From NCBI GenBank assembly GCA_946410595.1, contig CAMKAU010000015.1, positions 1-32,549 of the forward strand: a DNA stretch of 32,549 nt, given 5' to 3'. A program made the position numbers and the translations under genes. The notes under the pieces were generated by a model that was given only the letters and a program-made list of their open reading frames with translations, was not told the origin of the DNA and made no database searches. The DNA is from an uncultured Clostridia bacterium (GTDB lineage Bacteria > Bacillota > Clostridia > Oscillospirales > CAG-272). The first letter of the stretch is position 1. Each line of letters begins with the position of its first letter. Positions 13,506-22,530 of this stretch are shown here, piece after piece.

Positions 13506-14864
13506 TCAGTTTTTGAGGCTGTGGATCGGGGCGGGGATCCGGCCGCCGCGGGCGATGAAGGCGGCGGGGGAGGCGGTACGCAGCGGCATGACCGGCGCGG
13601 AGCCGAGCAGCCCGCCGAAGGTAACGGTGTCCCCGACCTGTTTGCCCGGCGCGGGGATCAGGCGGACGGCGGTCGTTTTGGTATTGATCACGCCGATCGA
13701 GATCTCGTCCGCGATCACGGCGGAAATCGTTTCCGCCGGGGTATCGCCGGGAACGGCGATCATATCGAGACCGACCGAGCAGACGGCGGTCATCGCCTCG
13801 AGCTTTTCGATCGAGAGGGCGCCGCAGGCGGCGGCGCTGATCATTCCCGCGTCCTCCGAGACGGGGATGAACGCCCCGGAGAGTCCCCCCACGTGGGAGG
13901 ACGCCATCACGCCGCCCTTTTTGACGGCGTCGTTGAGGAGCGCGAGGGCGGCGGTGGTGCCGTGGGTCCCGCACACCTCCAGCCCCATCTCCTCGAGGAT
14001 CCGCGCGACCGAGTCGCCGACGGCGGGGGTGGGAGCAAGGGAAAGATCGACGATCCCGTAGGGGATGCCGAGGCGTTTGGACGCCTCGTAGGCGACGAGC
14101 TGCCCCACGCGGGTGATCTTGAAGGCGGTCTTTTTGATCACGTCGGAGAGCTCGCCGAAGGAAACGGGGCCCGCCCGCCGGACGGCGCTGGCGACGACGC
14201 CGGGGCCGGAAACACCGACGTTGACGGCGAGGTCCCCCTCGCCGATCCCGTGGAACGCCCCCGCCATAAAGGGGTTGTCCTCCGGGACGTTGGCGAAGAC
14301 GACAAGCTTGGCGCAGCCGATGCCGTCCTCTGCCGCGGTCAGAGCCGCCGTCTTTTTGATGACGCGGCCCATCTCCGCCACGGCGTCCATATTGATCCCC
14401 GCCTTGGTGGAGGCGACGTTGACCGAGGAGCAGACGATCTTCGTTTCGGCGAGCGCCTCGGGGATCGAGCGGATCAGGTTCTCCGCGCCGACGGTACTTC
14501 CCTTCTGCACGAGCGCGCTGTACCCGCCGATGAAGTTGACGCCGAGGGTATCCGCGGCGCGGTCGAGGGTCTTGGCGATCCGGACGCAGTCCTCGGGCGA
14601 GGCGCCGCCGCAGATGAGGGAAACGGGAGTGACCGAAACGCGCCGGTTGACGATCGGCACGCCGTACTCCTTTTCGATCTCCGAGGCGACGGAAACGAGC
14701 TTTTCCGCTTTTTTGGTGATTTTATCGTAGATCCGGCCGCAGAGGCGCCCGACGTCGTCGGACACGCAGTCGAAAAGCGAGATCCCGACGGTAACGGTAC
14801 GCACGTCGAGGTTCTCCTCCCGGATCATATGGACGGTTTCCAGAATATCGCTTGTGTTTAACAT
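13506..14864 (-). CDS. PFL family protein (UPF0210/DUF711)
   Basis: This is a 452-residue cytoplasmic protein of the UPF0210/DUF711 family, which is distantly related to the pyruvate formate-lyase fold but has no assigned reaction. Conserved blocks include [73 protein letters not shown] and [21 protein letters not shown]. Full length for the family. It starts 11 bases after the ACT-domain gene; the two are commonly paired in bacteria, suggesting a ligand-sensing partner. It appears intact. Confidence in the family is high; the function is unknown. Confidence 0.92.
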   Translation of the reverse strand: MLNTSDILETVHMIREENLDVRTVTVGISLFDCVSDDVGRLCGRIYDKITKKAEKLVSVASEIEKEYGVPIVNRRVSVTPVSLICGGASPEDCVRIAKTLDRAADTLGVNFIGGYSALVQKGSTVGAENLIRSIPEALAETKIVCSSVNVASTKAGINMDAVAEMGRVIKKTAALTAAEDGIGCAKLVVFANVPEDNPFMAGAFHGIGEGDLAVNVGVSGPGVVASAVRRAGPVSFGELSDVIKKTAFKITRVGQLVAYEASKRLGIPYGIVDLSLAPTPAVGDSVARILEEMGLEVCGTHGTTAALALLNDAVKKGGVMASSHVGGLSGAFIPVSEDAGMISAAACGALSIEKLEAMTAVCSVGLDMIAVPGDTPAETISAVIADEISIGVINTKTTAVRLIPAPGKQVGDTVTFGGLLGSAPVMPLRTASPAAFIARGGRIPAPIHSLKN

Positions 14865-14875
14865 GGTCTTCCCTT

Positions 14876-15148
14876 TCAGATCTGGTGCATCGCGTCGAAA
14901 ATATCCTCGTGCATCGCGCGGATCTCCAGGGCGTTTTCCTTCCCCAGTTCCGCCATGGCGTCCACAAACGACGCGAAGGGAACGTTCAACCGGCTGATGT
15001 CCACGAGCATGATCATCGCAAAATACTCGGAGAGTACGCTCTGCGTGATCTCGGTGATGTTCACGCCGCAGTCGGCGCAGCGGGCGCTCACCTTGGCGAT
15101 GATGCCGAGACTGTCGTGCCCGATCACGGTGATAACGGCTTTTTTCAT
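14876..15148 (-). CDS. ACT domain protein (UPF0237)
   Basis: This is a 90-residue stand-alone ACT domain, a small ligand-binding regulatory fold. It begins [20 protein letters not shown] and continues [20 protein letters not shown], which fit the UPF0237 family. Its ATG overlaps the stop of the upstream TagO/WecA-like gene (ATGA), which implies translational coupling, and it lies 11 bases before the PFL-family gene. The ligand is unknown; amino acids are typical for ACT domains. The conserved pairing suggests it modulates the PFL-family protein (inference). Confidence 0.92.
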   Translation of the reverse strand: MKKAVITVIGHDSLGIIAKVSARCADCGVNITEITQSVLSEYFAMIMLVDISRLNVPFASFVDAMAELGKENALEIRAMHEDIFDAMHQI

Positions 15149-16275
15149 GGGTTTTGGTTTTCCTCCGTTTTTTCTTTTTTTGCTTCGGGGTCCGCTCCGC
15201 CGGGGCAGTCGCCGGGGTCGGCGTCCATGTTATGCAGGCCGGAGAGGACGCGGGTCTTTTCGTTTTTCATAATATGATAGGTAACCAGGATCAGGGCAAA
15301 GGCGGCGGCAAAGAGGATCAGCGCGGGGAGAAGCGAGTCCTCCGTGAGGAGCACGGCGGCAACGCCGAGGATCCCGCTGATCGCGTAGAGGATCTTCACA
15401 CTCTGCCGGTGCCCGAAGCCCATTTCCACCAAACGGTGGTGCAGATGCCCGCGGTCCGGCTTGAAGGGGCTCTGCCCCCGGGCAAGGCGCCGCGCGATCG
15501 CAAAAAAGGTATCGAAGAGCGGCAGCCCGAAGACGGAAAGCGGGATCAGAATCGAGATGGCGGCGTGGACCTTAAAGAGCCCCGACACCGAAAGGACCGC
15601 CATCGTATAGCCGAGGAAGAGCGCGCCCGTATCCCCCATCTCGATCTTGGCGGGATTGGAGTTGAAGGGCAGAAAACCCGCGCAGCTCCCCGCGAGGATC
15701 GCGCAGAAGAGGGCGGAGACGGGGTCGCCGTTGAGGATGGTAACGACCGTCATCGAAAGGGAGGAGATCGCGGAAACGCCGCACGCCAGCCCGTCGAGCC
15801 CGTCGATCAGGTTGATCGCGTTCGTGAGCGCCATGATCCAGAAGACGGTAACGGGAATACTGAAGACGCCGAGCTCGACCCGCCCGCCGAACCAGGAAAA
15901 AAAGCTGATCCGCAGCCCGAAAAGAACGGGGATAAAGGAAACGCCGAACTGGACGAGCGCCTTGACCCACGCCTTGAGGGAGACGACGTCGTCGACGATC
16001 CCGAGCGCGACGAGCAGCAGTCCGCCGAGAAGCAGCGCGGCAAGCAGCGGCGAGAAGTCGCAGAACGCGACCGTTACGATCAGAAAGGAAAAGAACATCG
16101 CCAGCCCCCCGATGCGGGGGACGGTCCGCCGGTGCATCCGCCGCCCGTCGCGCGGGCGCGGGCGGTCCACCGCGTTGATCCGGAAGGCGAGCACCCGCAC
16201 CGCCGGCGTGGCGGAGAAGGTGAGCAGCGCCGCGCAGAGAACGGCGGCGATCCCGTAGATCCATAATTTCGTCAT
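15145..16275 (-). CDS. Undecaprenyl-phosphate sugar-1-phosphate transferase, TagO/WecA/MraY family
   Basis: It transfers a sugar phosphate (GlcNAc-1-P or related) from a UDP-sugar to undecaprenyl phosphate in the membrane. That is the first step for teichoic acids, O-antigen-like or other envelope glycans. The 376-residue protein has about ten membrane helices. The catalytic motifs are present: DD at 95-96, [11 protein letters not shown] (152-162), GDTGALFLG (214-222) and HLHH (277-280). A hydrophilic tail of about 30 residues (after 345) is longer than usual and rich in Asp, Glu and Lys. It ends in an ATGA overlap with the ACT gene. MraY itself is less likely because the HLHH pattern is the WecA/TagO type and no murein cluster is nearby. 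Confidence 0.92.
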   Translation of the reverse strand: MTKLWIYGIAAVLCAALLTFSATPAVRVLAFRINAVDRPRPRDGRRMHRRTVPRIGGLAMFFSFLIVTVAFCDFSPLLAALLLGGLLLVALGIVDDVVSLKAWVKALVQFGVSFIPVLFGLRISFFSWFGGRVELGVFSIPVTVFWIMALTNAINLIDGLDGLACGVSAISSLSMTVVTILNGDPVSALFCAILAGSCAGFLPFNSNPAKIEMGDTGALFLGYTMAVLSVSGLFKVHAAISILIPLSVFGLPLFDTFFAIARRLARGQSPFKPDRGHLHHRLVEMGFGHRQSVKILYAISGILGVAAVLLTEDSLLPALILFAAAFALILVTYHIMKNEKTRVLSGLHNMDADPGDCPGGADPEAKKEKTEENQNP

Positions 16276-16293
16276 ATCGGTTCCTCCGTCCGA

Positions 16294-16935
16294 TCAGGCG
16301 GCCGGCGTGATCTGCGCGGCGGTGAGGGAAACGTCCTCCGTTTCCTTCTCCGGCACGTAGATCAGCATACTGCCGTAGGGCTCTTCGGTCTCCACGTCCG
16401 CCTCGCCGTAGTACACGTCGAGGTAGAGATAGGAGCCGAAATCGGGGGTGACGCCGTCAAAAACGAGGCGGCGGTAGTGATACATAAAGGCGCTGTCGTA
16501 GCGGTATTCGGACACCGAGAGGATCCGGCCCGCCTGAATATTCCCTTCTTCGTCGGCCTTGCCCTCCCGCAGATAAAAGCGCAGCTCCGGGCTGTCTCCT
16601 TCCGGCGCGAGGGGAAGCGACTTTGTTACGCGGAGATCCTCCAGCGTGCTCCGGTTATAGCGGACGGTGACCTGCACCTGTTTTGCGCAGGGAACGCAGA
16701 GCAGCTCGGTGAAAAAGAAACGGCCTTTTTTGCGGTCGTCGTAGGGAGCGACCGGCTCCTGGGTAAAGGCGCGGGCGTCCTCCCCCGCCGCCTCCCACCC
16801 GGCGGCGAGCGCCGCGTTCGGCAGGACCCGTTTGACCTCCGCGGGATAGTAGTAGGTAAGCGCGATCCGGCCGATAAACAGCCCGATCACGAGAAAGACC
16901 CCGAAAACGAGGATAATCTTAAGCGTTTTTCCCAT
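16294..16935 (-). CDS. Membrane-anchored protein with an extracytoplasmic CxxC motif, unknown
   Basis: This is a 213-residue protein with one N-terminal hydrophobic helix (about residues 5-28) and a predicted external domain; no lipobox is present. The external part carries CVPC (residues 80-83), the only cysteines in it, and beta-rich segments (QVQVTVRYN, SYLYLDVYYGEADVETEEP). I do not recognise a family. A redox or metal role for the CxxC is possible but not shown. It sits between polA (11-base gap) and the TagO/WecA-like gene (18-base gap) and is probably co-transcribed with them. GGAG precedes the ATG. Confidence 0.7.
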   Translation of the reverse strand: MGKTLKIILVFGVFLVIGLFIGRIALTYYYPAEVKRVLPNAALAAGWEAAGEDARAFTQEPVAPYDDRKKGRFFFTELLCVPCAKQVQVTVRYNRSTLEDLRVTKSLPLAPEGDSPELRFYLREGKADEEGNIQAGRILSVSEYRYDSAFMYHYRRLVFDGVTPDFGSYLYLDVYYGEADVETEEPYGSMLIYVPEKETEDVSLTAAQITPAA

Positions 16936-16946
16936 AATTCTCCTTT

Positions 16947-19451
16947 TCAGCGGCAGGCAAGCCAGTTTTTCCCGATCCCCGCGTCGGCAGGCAGAGGCAC
17001 GGAAAGGGTAACGGCGCGTTCCATCTCCTCCGAGAGGATCCGGGCGACCCGCTCGGCGTCCTTTTCCGGCGCCTCGCAGATCAGCTCGTCGTGTACCTGC
17101 AAAATGATACGCGCGCCGGGGACGTTTTCCTTCAGCCGCCGGTCAACGGCGACCATCGCCATCTTGATCAGATCGGCGGCGCTGCCCTGGATCGGGCTGT
17201 TCATCGCGACCCGCTCGCCGAAGGCGCGGAGGTTGTGATTGGAGGAGGAAAGCTCCGGGATCTTCCGCCGCCGCCCGAAGAGGGTGGTCGTATAGCCCGT
17301 TTCCCGCGCCGCTTCGACCGTCCGGTCGAGATACTCCCGGATCTTCGGATAGCGGGCGTAGTAGCTCTCGATATAGTCCGCCGCCTCCCGGCGGGAGATG
17401 CCGAGATCCTCCGAGAGGGAGAACGCCCCGATCCCGTACACAATCCCGAAGTTGACCGCCTTGGCGCTCTTGCGCATCTCGGGCGTGACCATCTCCTCCG
17501 GCACGCCGAAGACCGCCGCCGCCGTGGAGCGGTGGATGTCCTCCCCTTCCCGGAAGGCGCGGATCATATTCTCGTCCCCCGAAAGGTGGGCGAGCAGCCG
17601 CAGCTCGATCTGCGAGTAGTCCGCGTCCACGAGCAGCATCCCCTCCGGCGCCGTGAAAAACTGCCGCATCCGGCGCCCGAGCTCGGTGCGGATCGGGATG
17701 TTCTGGAGGTTGGGGTCGGAGGAGGAGAGCCGCCCCGTCGCCGTCCCGCACTGGTGGAAGGAGGTATGAACCCGCCCCTCCGCGTCCGCGGCGTCCGAAA
17801 GACCGACGACGAAGGTGGAATTGAGCTTGGTCACGTGCCGGTATTCCAGCACGAGGGAGACGATCTCGTGGTGAAAGGCGAGCTTTTCCAGCACGTCGGA
17901 GGCGGTGGAATAGCCGCTTTTCGTCTTTTTGGGGGCTTTGAGCCCCAGCTCCTCAAAAAGGACGGTCCCGAGCTGTTTGGGAGAATTGATATTGAACGGC
18001 CGGCCGGCCAGCAGATAGATCTGCTCTTCCAGCCCCTGGGCGATCCCCGCAAGCTGACGGCCGAAATCCCGCAGACCCTCCCGGTCGACGAGCGCGCCGT
18101 CCCGCTCCATCTCGTACAGGAGAACGGCGACGGGGATCTCGACCTCGGAGAGGAGCCTGTCCGCTCCGCTCTCCGCGAGCCGGCGGGAAAGGGTTTCCCG
18201 GAGATAGGCGATATAGCGGACGGGAGAGGTCCCGCCCTTCTCTGGCGGGTAGCGGGAGGTAAGGGCGGCGAGAGAATAGTCGCTTGCGCCCGGATCGTCG
18301 AGATAAGCGGCGAGCATCGTATCGAAAACGCAGCCCGAGACCGAGCGCCCCAGGCGCGCGCACGCCGCCTTGAGATCGTGGCAGACGAGGGAATACCCGC
18401 CGCCGAACAGCTCCGCCGCCGCGCCGATCTCAGCCGCGGGGAGCGTGTACGCCTCCTCCCCGACGGAAAAGGAGAGATCCCCCTCCGCGGTGAAGGAAAA
18501 GACGACGGTCCCGCCCCGGGCGAGGGTAAGCGATTCTTCTGCCGTGACCGTCTTCGCCCCTTCCGGCGCGCCGTCGGTCAGTTTGTCCGCTTTGAGCGCA
18601 AAGCGCTCGGTCAGTTTGGCAAATCCGAGCTCCCGGAAAAGCTCCGCCAGCGCGGCGTCGTCCCGCTCCGCCTTTTCCGCCTCCGCCAGCCCGAAGCCGA
18701 GGGGGGCGTTCCGTTCGATGCGGGAAAGGGTACGGGAGAGATAAGCCGAATCCCGGCCGGCGCGCAGTTTTTCCTTTTGCTTTTCCGGCAGATCCGCCGC
18801 ATCGAGCGAGGCGTAGAGGGTATCGAGATCGCCGTAGGCGGCGATCAGCTTGAGCGCGGTCTTTTCCCCGATCCCGGGGACGCCGGGGATGTTATCGGAG
18901 GAGTCGCCCATCAGGGCCTTGACGTCCACGAACCGATCGGACGGAACCCCGTAACGGGAGAAGAACTCCGCCGGGTCGATCGCCGCGGTCTCGCGGTTGC
19001 CCGCGAGCAGGACGGTCGTGCGCTCGTCGACGAGCTGCAGACTGTCCCGGTCGCCGGTGAGGAGGTAGGTGCGCGTATCGCCGCGCTCCTTCGCCTCGCG
19101 GGCGAAGGTGCCGAGAACGTCGTCCGCCTCGTACCCCTCCTTTTCCGCGATGAAAGCGCCCATCGCCGCGAGCGCGCGGCGGGCGGCGGGAAACTGCTCG
19201 GAAAGCTCCGGCGGCATGGGGCGGCGGCCCGCCTTGTAGGCGTCGTAGAGCTTGTGCCGGAAGGTCGGGGCTTTCAGATCGAAGGCGGCGACGACGGCGT
19301 CCGGCTTGAGCGCGTCCATCTGGGAGGCGACCGTGTTGACCAGCCCGAACACGGCGTTGGTGTGCAGGCCGGAGGGGGCGGTCAACGGCGCAACGCCGTA
19401 GAACGCGCGGTTGATGATGCTGTTTGCGTCGATAACGAGCAGGGTCTTCAT
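16947..19451 (-). CDS. polA: DNA polymerase I
   Basis: Repair and Okazaki-fragment processing polymerase, 834 residues. The N-terminal 5'-3' nuclease domain (about 1-290) shows DANSIINRAFYG, GYEADDVLGTFA and GDSSDNIPGVPGIGEKTA. The C-terminal polymerase domain has motif A DYSQIELRLLAHLSG (about 611), motif B RKSAKAVNFGIVYGIG (about 650-665) and motif C QVHDELI (about 784). The middle 3'-5' exonuclease domain lacks the DxE motif (VVFSFTAEG) and has other changed acidic positions, so proofreading is probably absent, as in many Firmicutes. The ATG at 19451 overlaps the stop of the upstream membrane gene (ATGA); an in-frame upstream extension is inside that gene and is rejected. Confidence 0.97.
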   Translation of the reverse strand: MKTLLVIDANSIINRAFYGVAPLTAPSGLHTNAVFGLVNTVASQMDALKPDAVVAAFDLKAPTFRHKLYDAYKAGRRPMPPELSEQFPAARRALAAMGAFIAEKEGYEADDVLGTFAREAKERGDTRTYLLTGDRDSLQLVDERTTVLLAGNRETAAIDPAEFFSRYGVPSDRFVDVKALMGDSSDNIPGVPGIGEKTALKLIAAYGDLDTLYASLDAADLPEKQKEKLRAGRDSAYLSRTLSRIERNAPLGFGLAEAEKAERDDAALAELFRELGFAKLTERFALKADKLTDGAPEGAKTVTAEESLTLARGGTVVFSFTAEGDLSFSVGEEAYTLPAAEIGAAAELFGGGYSLVCHDLKAACARLGRSVSGCVFDTMLAAYLDDPGASDYSLAALTSRYPPEKGGTSPVRYIAYLRETLSRRLAESGADRLLSEVEIPVAVLLYEMERDGALVDREGLRDFGRQLAGIAQGLEEQIYLLAGRPFNINSPKQLGTVLFEELGLKAPKKTKSGYSTASDVLEKLAFHHEIVSLVLEYRHVTKLNSTFVVGLSDAADAEGRVHTSFHQCGTATGRLSSSDPNLQNIPIRTELGRRMRQFFTAPEGMLLVDADYSQIELRLLAHLSGDENMIRAFREGEDIHRSTAAAVFGVPEEMVTPEMRKSAKAVNFGIVYGIGAFSLSEDLGISRREAADYIESYYARYPKIREYLDRTVEAARETGYTTTLFGRRRKIPELSSSNHNLRAFGERVAMNSPIQGSAADLIKMAMVAVDRRLKENVPGARIILQVHDELICEAPEKDAERVARILSEEMERAVTLSVPLPADAGIGKNWLACR

Positions 19452-20299
19452 GCCGCGGCCTCTCGTTTCACGGCGCCGCGGCGGGCGTGATGGAGGAAGC
19501 AAAGCTGGATCGCGGCGAAAACGACGAAGGAAGCGACGGCGATATCAAGCGAGATGGAGAGCAGCACGGGCGTTTCGGGATGGAGAGCGGCGTAGACGAG
19601 ATCGGGCGCGCAGAACGCCGTGCCGAACAGTACCGTGCAAAGACCGCAGAAGAGGTAGGCCGCCATCCCGATCCGCTCGCGGTAGTCGTGCGCCTCCTGG
19701 GCAAAAAACAGCCCGGCAAAGACGGCCGCCAGCGTAAAGACGCTCTTTTGCGGATCGGTGATCGACATATTGCGGTCAAAATAGACGGCAAAAGCGAGCA
19801 GAACGGGGAAAAACGCGGGAAAGACGCCGAGAAGGGCGTTGAGCCCGTCCCGCTCCGCTCCGCGCTGGAAACAGAAATAGAAGATCGCGCCGACGGAGAG
19901 CGCGGACACGACGAGCAGCATCGTCCGCAGGACGGAAAAAGAGGTGAACGGATCGCGCAGAAGATCGAAGGCGAGGAAGAAGATCCCGAACACGAGGAAG
20001 AGAGAGGCCATCAGATAGGCGTTGCCCCCGCTCGTTTTGGCGTAGCCGCGGAGACGGCGGCGGATCAGCAGCGCAAAGCCGGCGATCAGCGCGGCGCCGA
20101 AAAGGATCACCAGCGCGTACGCAAGGCGGAGTCCCTCTCCTCCCTCGTAGCGGCCGGTGTACCGCGGATTGAAAGCGGAGCGGGTGTAAACCTCGTAGTG
20201 CTCGGTCAACAGCCGGTAACGGAGCGCGGCGGCGGCGATCCCGAGAAGAAAACTGACGAGCACGGCGGCTCTTACCTTTGTCTTGGTGCTGATTTTCAT
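19448..20299 (-). CDS. Polytopic membrane protein, unknown
   Basis: This is a 283-residue protein with roughly seven to eight hydrophobic helices (near residues 9-27, 59-80, 94-115, 122-145, 155-173, 187-202, 212-235 and 243-270). A polar external segment follows helix 1 (TEHYEVYTRSAFNPRYTGRY). I recognise no family or catalytic motif. It ends in an ATGA overlap with polA, so expression of polA is coupled to it. It starts 14 bases after the SLOG gene, with AGGAA before the ATG. No transporter signature is visible. Confidence 0.75.
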   Translation of the reverse strand: MKISTKTKVRAAVLVSFLLGIAAAALRYRLLTEHYEVYTRSAFNPRYTGRYEGGEGLRLAYALVILFGAALIAGFALLIRRRLRGYAKTSGGNAYLMASLFLVFGIFFLAFDLLRDPFTSFSVLRTMLLVVSALSVGAIFYFCFQRGAERDGLNALLGVFPAFFPVLLAFAVYFDRNMSITDPQKSVFTLAAVFAGLFFAQEAHDYRERIGMAAYLFCGLCTVLFGTAFCAPDLVYAALHPETPVLLSISLDIAVASFVVFAAIQLCFLHHARRGAVKREAAA

Positions 20300-20313
20300 A
20301 ACGTTCCTTTCGT

Positions 20314-20781
20314 TTACGCCAGATTGACGATTTCAAGCCCGTTTCGGCGGGCGTAACAGACGGTGTAAAAGGTGCCGCCGGCGGGGCGGACCAGATAGGC
20401 GACGCAGACGGAGGCGGCGTCCGCAAGCTGGCGGTCGCGCGCGTGCATACAGCCGGCGGTATAGCCCTCGCTCGCGTAGCTGACGGCGTCCGCAAGGGCG
20501 AGGATCCGGCGGTACTCCGCGCGGTCCTCCGCGCGCCAGTTCCCGTCCTGCTCCGGGTAGGGGAGAAAGAGCAGCAGGGCGGCGTCCGGGCGGCTCTCCT
20601 TCAGCCGGAGGACGGCGCGCGCCGCCATCGTATCGAAGCCGAGCGCGCCCCCGCAGCAAAACTGCCGGTAGCCGCGGGCGTAGAGGCCGCGGAGCGTTTC
20701 GTCCAGTTTGCGCGAAAGCGCCCCCGCCTCCGCCGCGGGGATCGAGCGGTGCCCGGTAAAGCAGCAGGCCGTTTCCTTCAT
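20314..20781 (-). CDS. DUF1273/SLOG family protein (YpsA-like)
   Basis: This is a 155-residue cytoplasmic protein with the Rossmann-like SLOG fold thought to bind nucleotide-derived ligands. Seen: CCFTGHRSIP at the N-terminus, FCCGGALGFDTMAARAVLRLK (41-61, given in part as the family core), LLFLPYPEQDGNW, and a Gly-containing AYLVRPAGGTFYTVCYA near the end. It resembles YpsA-type proteins, for which a role in envelope or division physiology has been proposed in Bacillus relatives, but the reaction is unknown. The ATG at 20781 overlaps the pgeF stop (ATGA). The open frame upstream of that ATG overlaps pgeF and is not part of the gene. Confidence 0.88.
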   Translation of the reverse strand: MKETACCFTGHRSIPAAEAGALSRKLDETLRGLYARGYRQFCCGGALGFDTMAARAVLRLKESRPDAALLLFLPYPEQDGNWRAEDRAEYRRILALADAVSYASEGYTAGCMHARDRQLADAASVCVAYLVRPAGGTFYTVCYARRNGLEIVNLA

Positions 20782-21584
20782 CGCGTTTCCTCCAGGCCGA
20801 TCACCGAGAGCATCGTCCCCCGTCGGCCCTGCATCCGCCGGTGGGAGAAAAAGAGGTCCTCTCTGCAATGGGTGCAGAGGCCGGACAGTTCGATATTCTC
20901 CGGGGAAAGTCCCGCCTCCAGCAAAAGAAGACGGTTGGCGAGCGGCAGATCGCAGAAAAACCGTCCGGCGCGGGGGGACGGGGTAAACACGGCGTCCCGC
21001 AAACGGGGACGGTCCGAGGCGGCGTCCCGGACCTCCTCGCCCGTTTCGTAGCAGGGACCGGCGATCGAGGGACCGATCACGGCGCGGATGCGGCGGCGGT
21101 CTGCGCCCGCCTCCTCCATCCGCTCCACCCCCGCCGGGGCGATCCCGGCAAAGGTGCCGCGCCATCCGGCGTGCAGCGCCCCGACGACGCCGCTTTCCGG
21201 GTCGCAGAGCAGGATCGGCACGCAGTCGGCGGTGCGGACGGCGATAAAGAGTCCCCTCTCCGCCGTTACGTACCCGTCCGCGGTATCATCCGCAAAAACG
21301 GTCAGCCCTTTTCCGGCGTCGGCCCCGCTCACGCGCAGCACGCGCGCCGAGTGGACCTGCCGCAGGGAAACGAGCCGGGAAAGGGAAAACCCCACCGCCT
21401 CGGAAAAGAGGCGGAGGTTCTCCCGCGTAACGCTTTCGTCTTCCAGCTCCCCCGGCACGAGGTTCAGGGAGGCGGTCGCCTCCCCCGTTCCCACGCCGCC
21501 GAGGCGGGTGGAAAAGGCGTGCCGGACGGGGAGAAGTCCGCTTGTCAGATAGGATACGCCGTTCGGCGCCGTGCGGAGCTCCAT
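20778..21584 (-). CDS. pgeF: Peptidoglycan editing factor PgeF / polyphenol oxidase family
   Basis: This is a 268-residue protein of the YfiH/YlmD laccase-domain family. Family members have been linked to removing wrong amino acids from peptidoglycan precursors and to purine nucleoside phosphorylase activity. The zinc/copper ligand set is visible: His78 (RQVHSA), Cys121 (TADCVPILLCD) and His138 (HAGWRGT). The C-terminal CTHCREDLFFSHRR is also typical. The start is one base after the truB stop, with GAGG about 7 bases upstream inside the truB end. It is translationally linked to truB before it and to the SLOG gene after it. Confidence 0.94.
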   Translation of the reverse strand: MELRTAPNGVSYLTSGLLPVRHAFSTRLGGVGTGEATASLNLVPGELEDESVTRENLRLFSEAVGFSLSRLVSLRQVHSARVLRVSGADAGKGLTVFADDTADGYVTAERGLFIAVRTADCVPILLCDPESGVVGALHAGWRGTFAGIAPAGVERMEEAGADRRRIRAVIGPSIAGPCYETGEEVRDAASDRPRLRDAVFTPSPRAGRFFCDLPLANRLLLLEAGLSPENIELSGLCTHCREDLFFSHRRMQGRRGTMLSVIGLEETR

Positions 21585-21585
21585 C

Positions 21586-22509
21586 TCATAACCTCATCAG
21601 TCTGATCGGTTTCAGCGCGCTCCCGTCGGGGTATTCGCGCGCCTCGGCAAAGGCAAAAAAGCCGTTTTCGTCGTAAAAACGCACCCGCTCTCCTTCGGGA
21701 AACGCGGTCCCGATCTTCTTCTGGTAGATCTCGCAGCCGCTTTGCGCCAGACGGGCGTAAAAGGGCGGCAGCAAAACGGCGGGAAAGGAGGGAAAGGCGG
21801 CGTCTGCCGGCCGCAGGAGAGCGGCGCGGTCTTCGGGCGGCGTTTTTTCCAGTTCGTCAAGCGTGATCGCGCCGCCGTCAAGGGTAAAGCCGCACGTTGC
21901 GGTCCGGCGCAGGGCGCTCATCACGGCGCCGCAGCCGAGCGCTTCTCCGAGATCGGCGCAGAGGGTGCGGATATACGTTCCCTTCGAGCAGACGACGGAA
22001 AGAGCGTACTCGTCCTCCCGCTCGGTCGGCGAAACGGTCAGGGCGTTTACCGTGATCTCGCGCGGCTCGCGCTCCACGGCGATCCCGCGGCGGGCGAGGT
22101 CGCAGAGCTTTTGCCCGTCCCGCTTGAGGGCGCTGACCATCGGCGGCGTCTGGAGGAGCTTGCCGGTAAAGCGGGCCGCCGCGCGCGCGACCTCCTCCGG
22201 GGAGGGCAGCGGCTCCGTCCGGCGGGAAAGGACCCCCCAGACGTCCTCGGTATCGGAGGTCAGCCCGAGGCGAAGACGCGCTTCGTACCTTTTTTCCCCG
22301 TCGGGAAAGAGCGCCGCGGCTTTGACCGCCCGCCCGACGAGCACGACGAGCAGCCCCGTCGCGTTCGGGTCGAGCGTGCCGGTGTGTCCCGCCTGCCGGA
22401 CGCCGAAAAGGCGCGCGGCGCGGGAAACGGCGGTATGGGAGGTCATCCCCTCCCCTTTATCGAGCAGGAAGATCCCGCACGGGGCGGGGTCCCGGATCTC
22501 TTTTTTCAT
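21586..22509 (-). CDS. truB: tRNA pseudouridine-55 synthase TruB
   Basis: TruB makes pseudouridine 55 in the T-loop of tRNAs. The 307-residue protein has GIFLLDKGEGMTSH, the catalytic Asp47 in GHTGTLDPNATGLL, the GEKRYEARLRLG block, TPPMVSALKRDGQKL, and CSKGTYIRTLCADLGEALG. A shorter PUA-like C-terminal segment follows. Full length for the family. It lies 21 bases after the solute-binding-like gene. In many bacteria truB is next to rbfA and ribF; here neither is present, and pgeF follows instead. Confidence 0.97.
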   Translation of the reverse strand: MKKEIRDPAPCGIFLLDKGEGMTSHTAVSRAARLFGVRQAGHTGTLDPNATGLLVVLVGRAVKAAALFPDGEKRYEARLRLGLTSDTEDVWGVLSRRTEPLPSPEEVARAAARFTGKLLQTPPMVSALKRDGQKLCDLARRGIAVEREPREITVNALTVSPTEREDEYALSVVCSKGTYIRTLCADLGEALGCGAVMSALRRTATCGFTLDGGAITLDELEKTPPEDRAALLRPADAAFPSFPAVLLPPFYARLAQSGCEIYQKKIGTAFPEGERVRFYDENGFFAFAEAREYPDGSALKPIRLMRL

Positions 22510-22530
22510 CTCGTTCTCGTTTTTCTCCCC

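Noticed and set aside
17091..19490. Long + strand open frame opposite polA
   Set aside because: A shadow of polA caused by high GC content; no plausible protein features.
20782..21165. N-terminal extension of the SLOG gene
   Set aside because: The extra residues are an out-of-frame reading of pgeF; the family begins at the ATG at 20781, which overlaps the pgeF stop.
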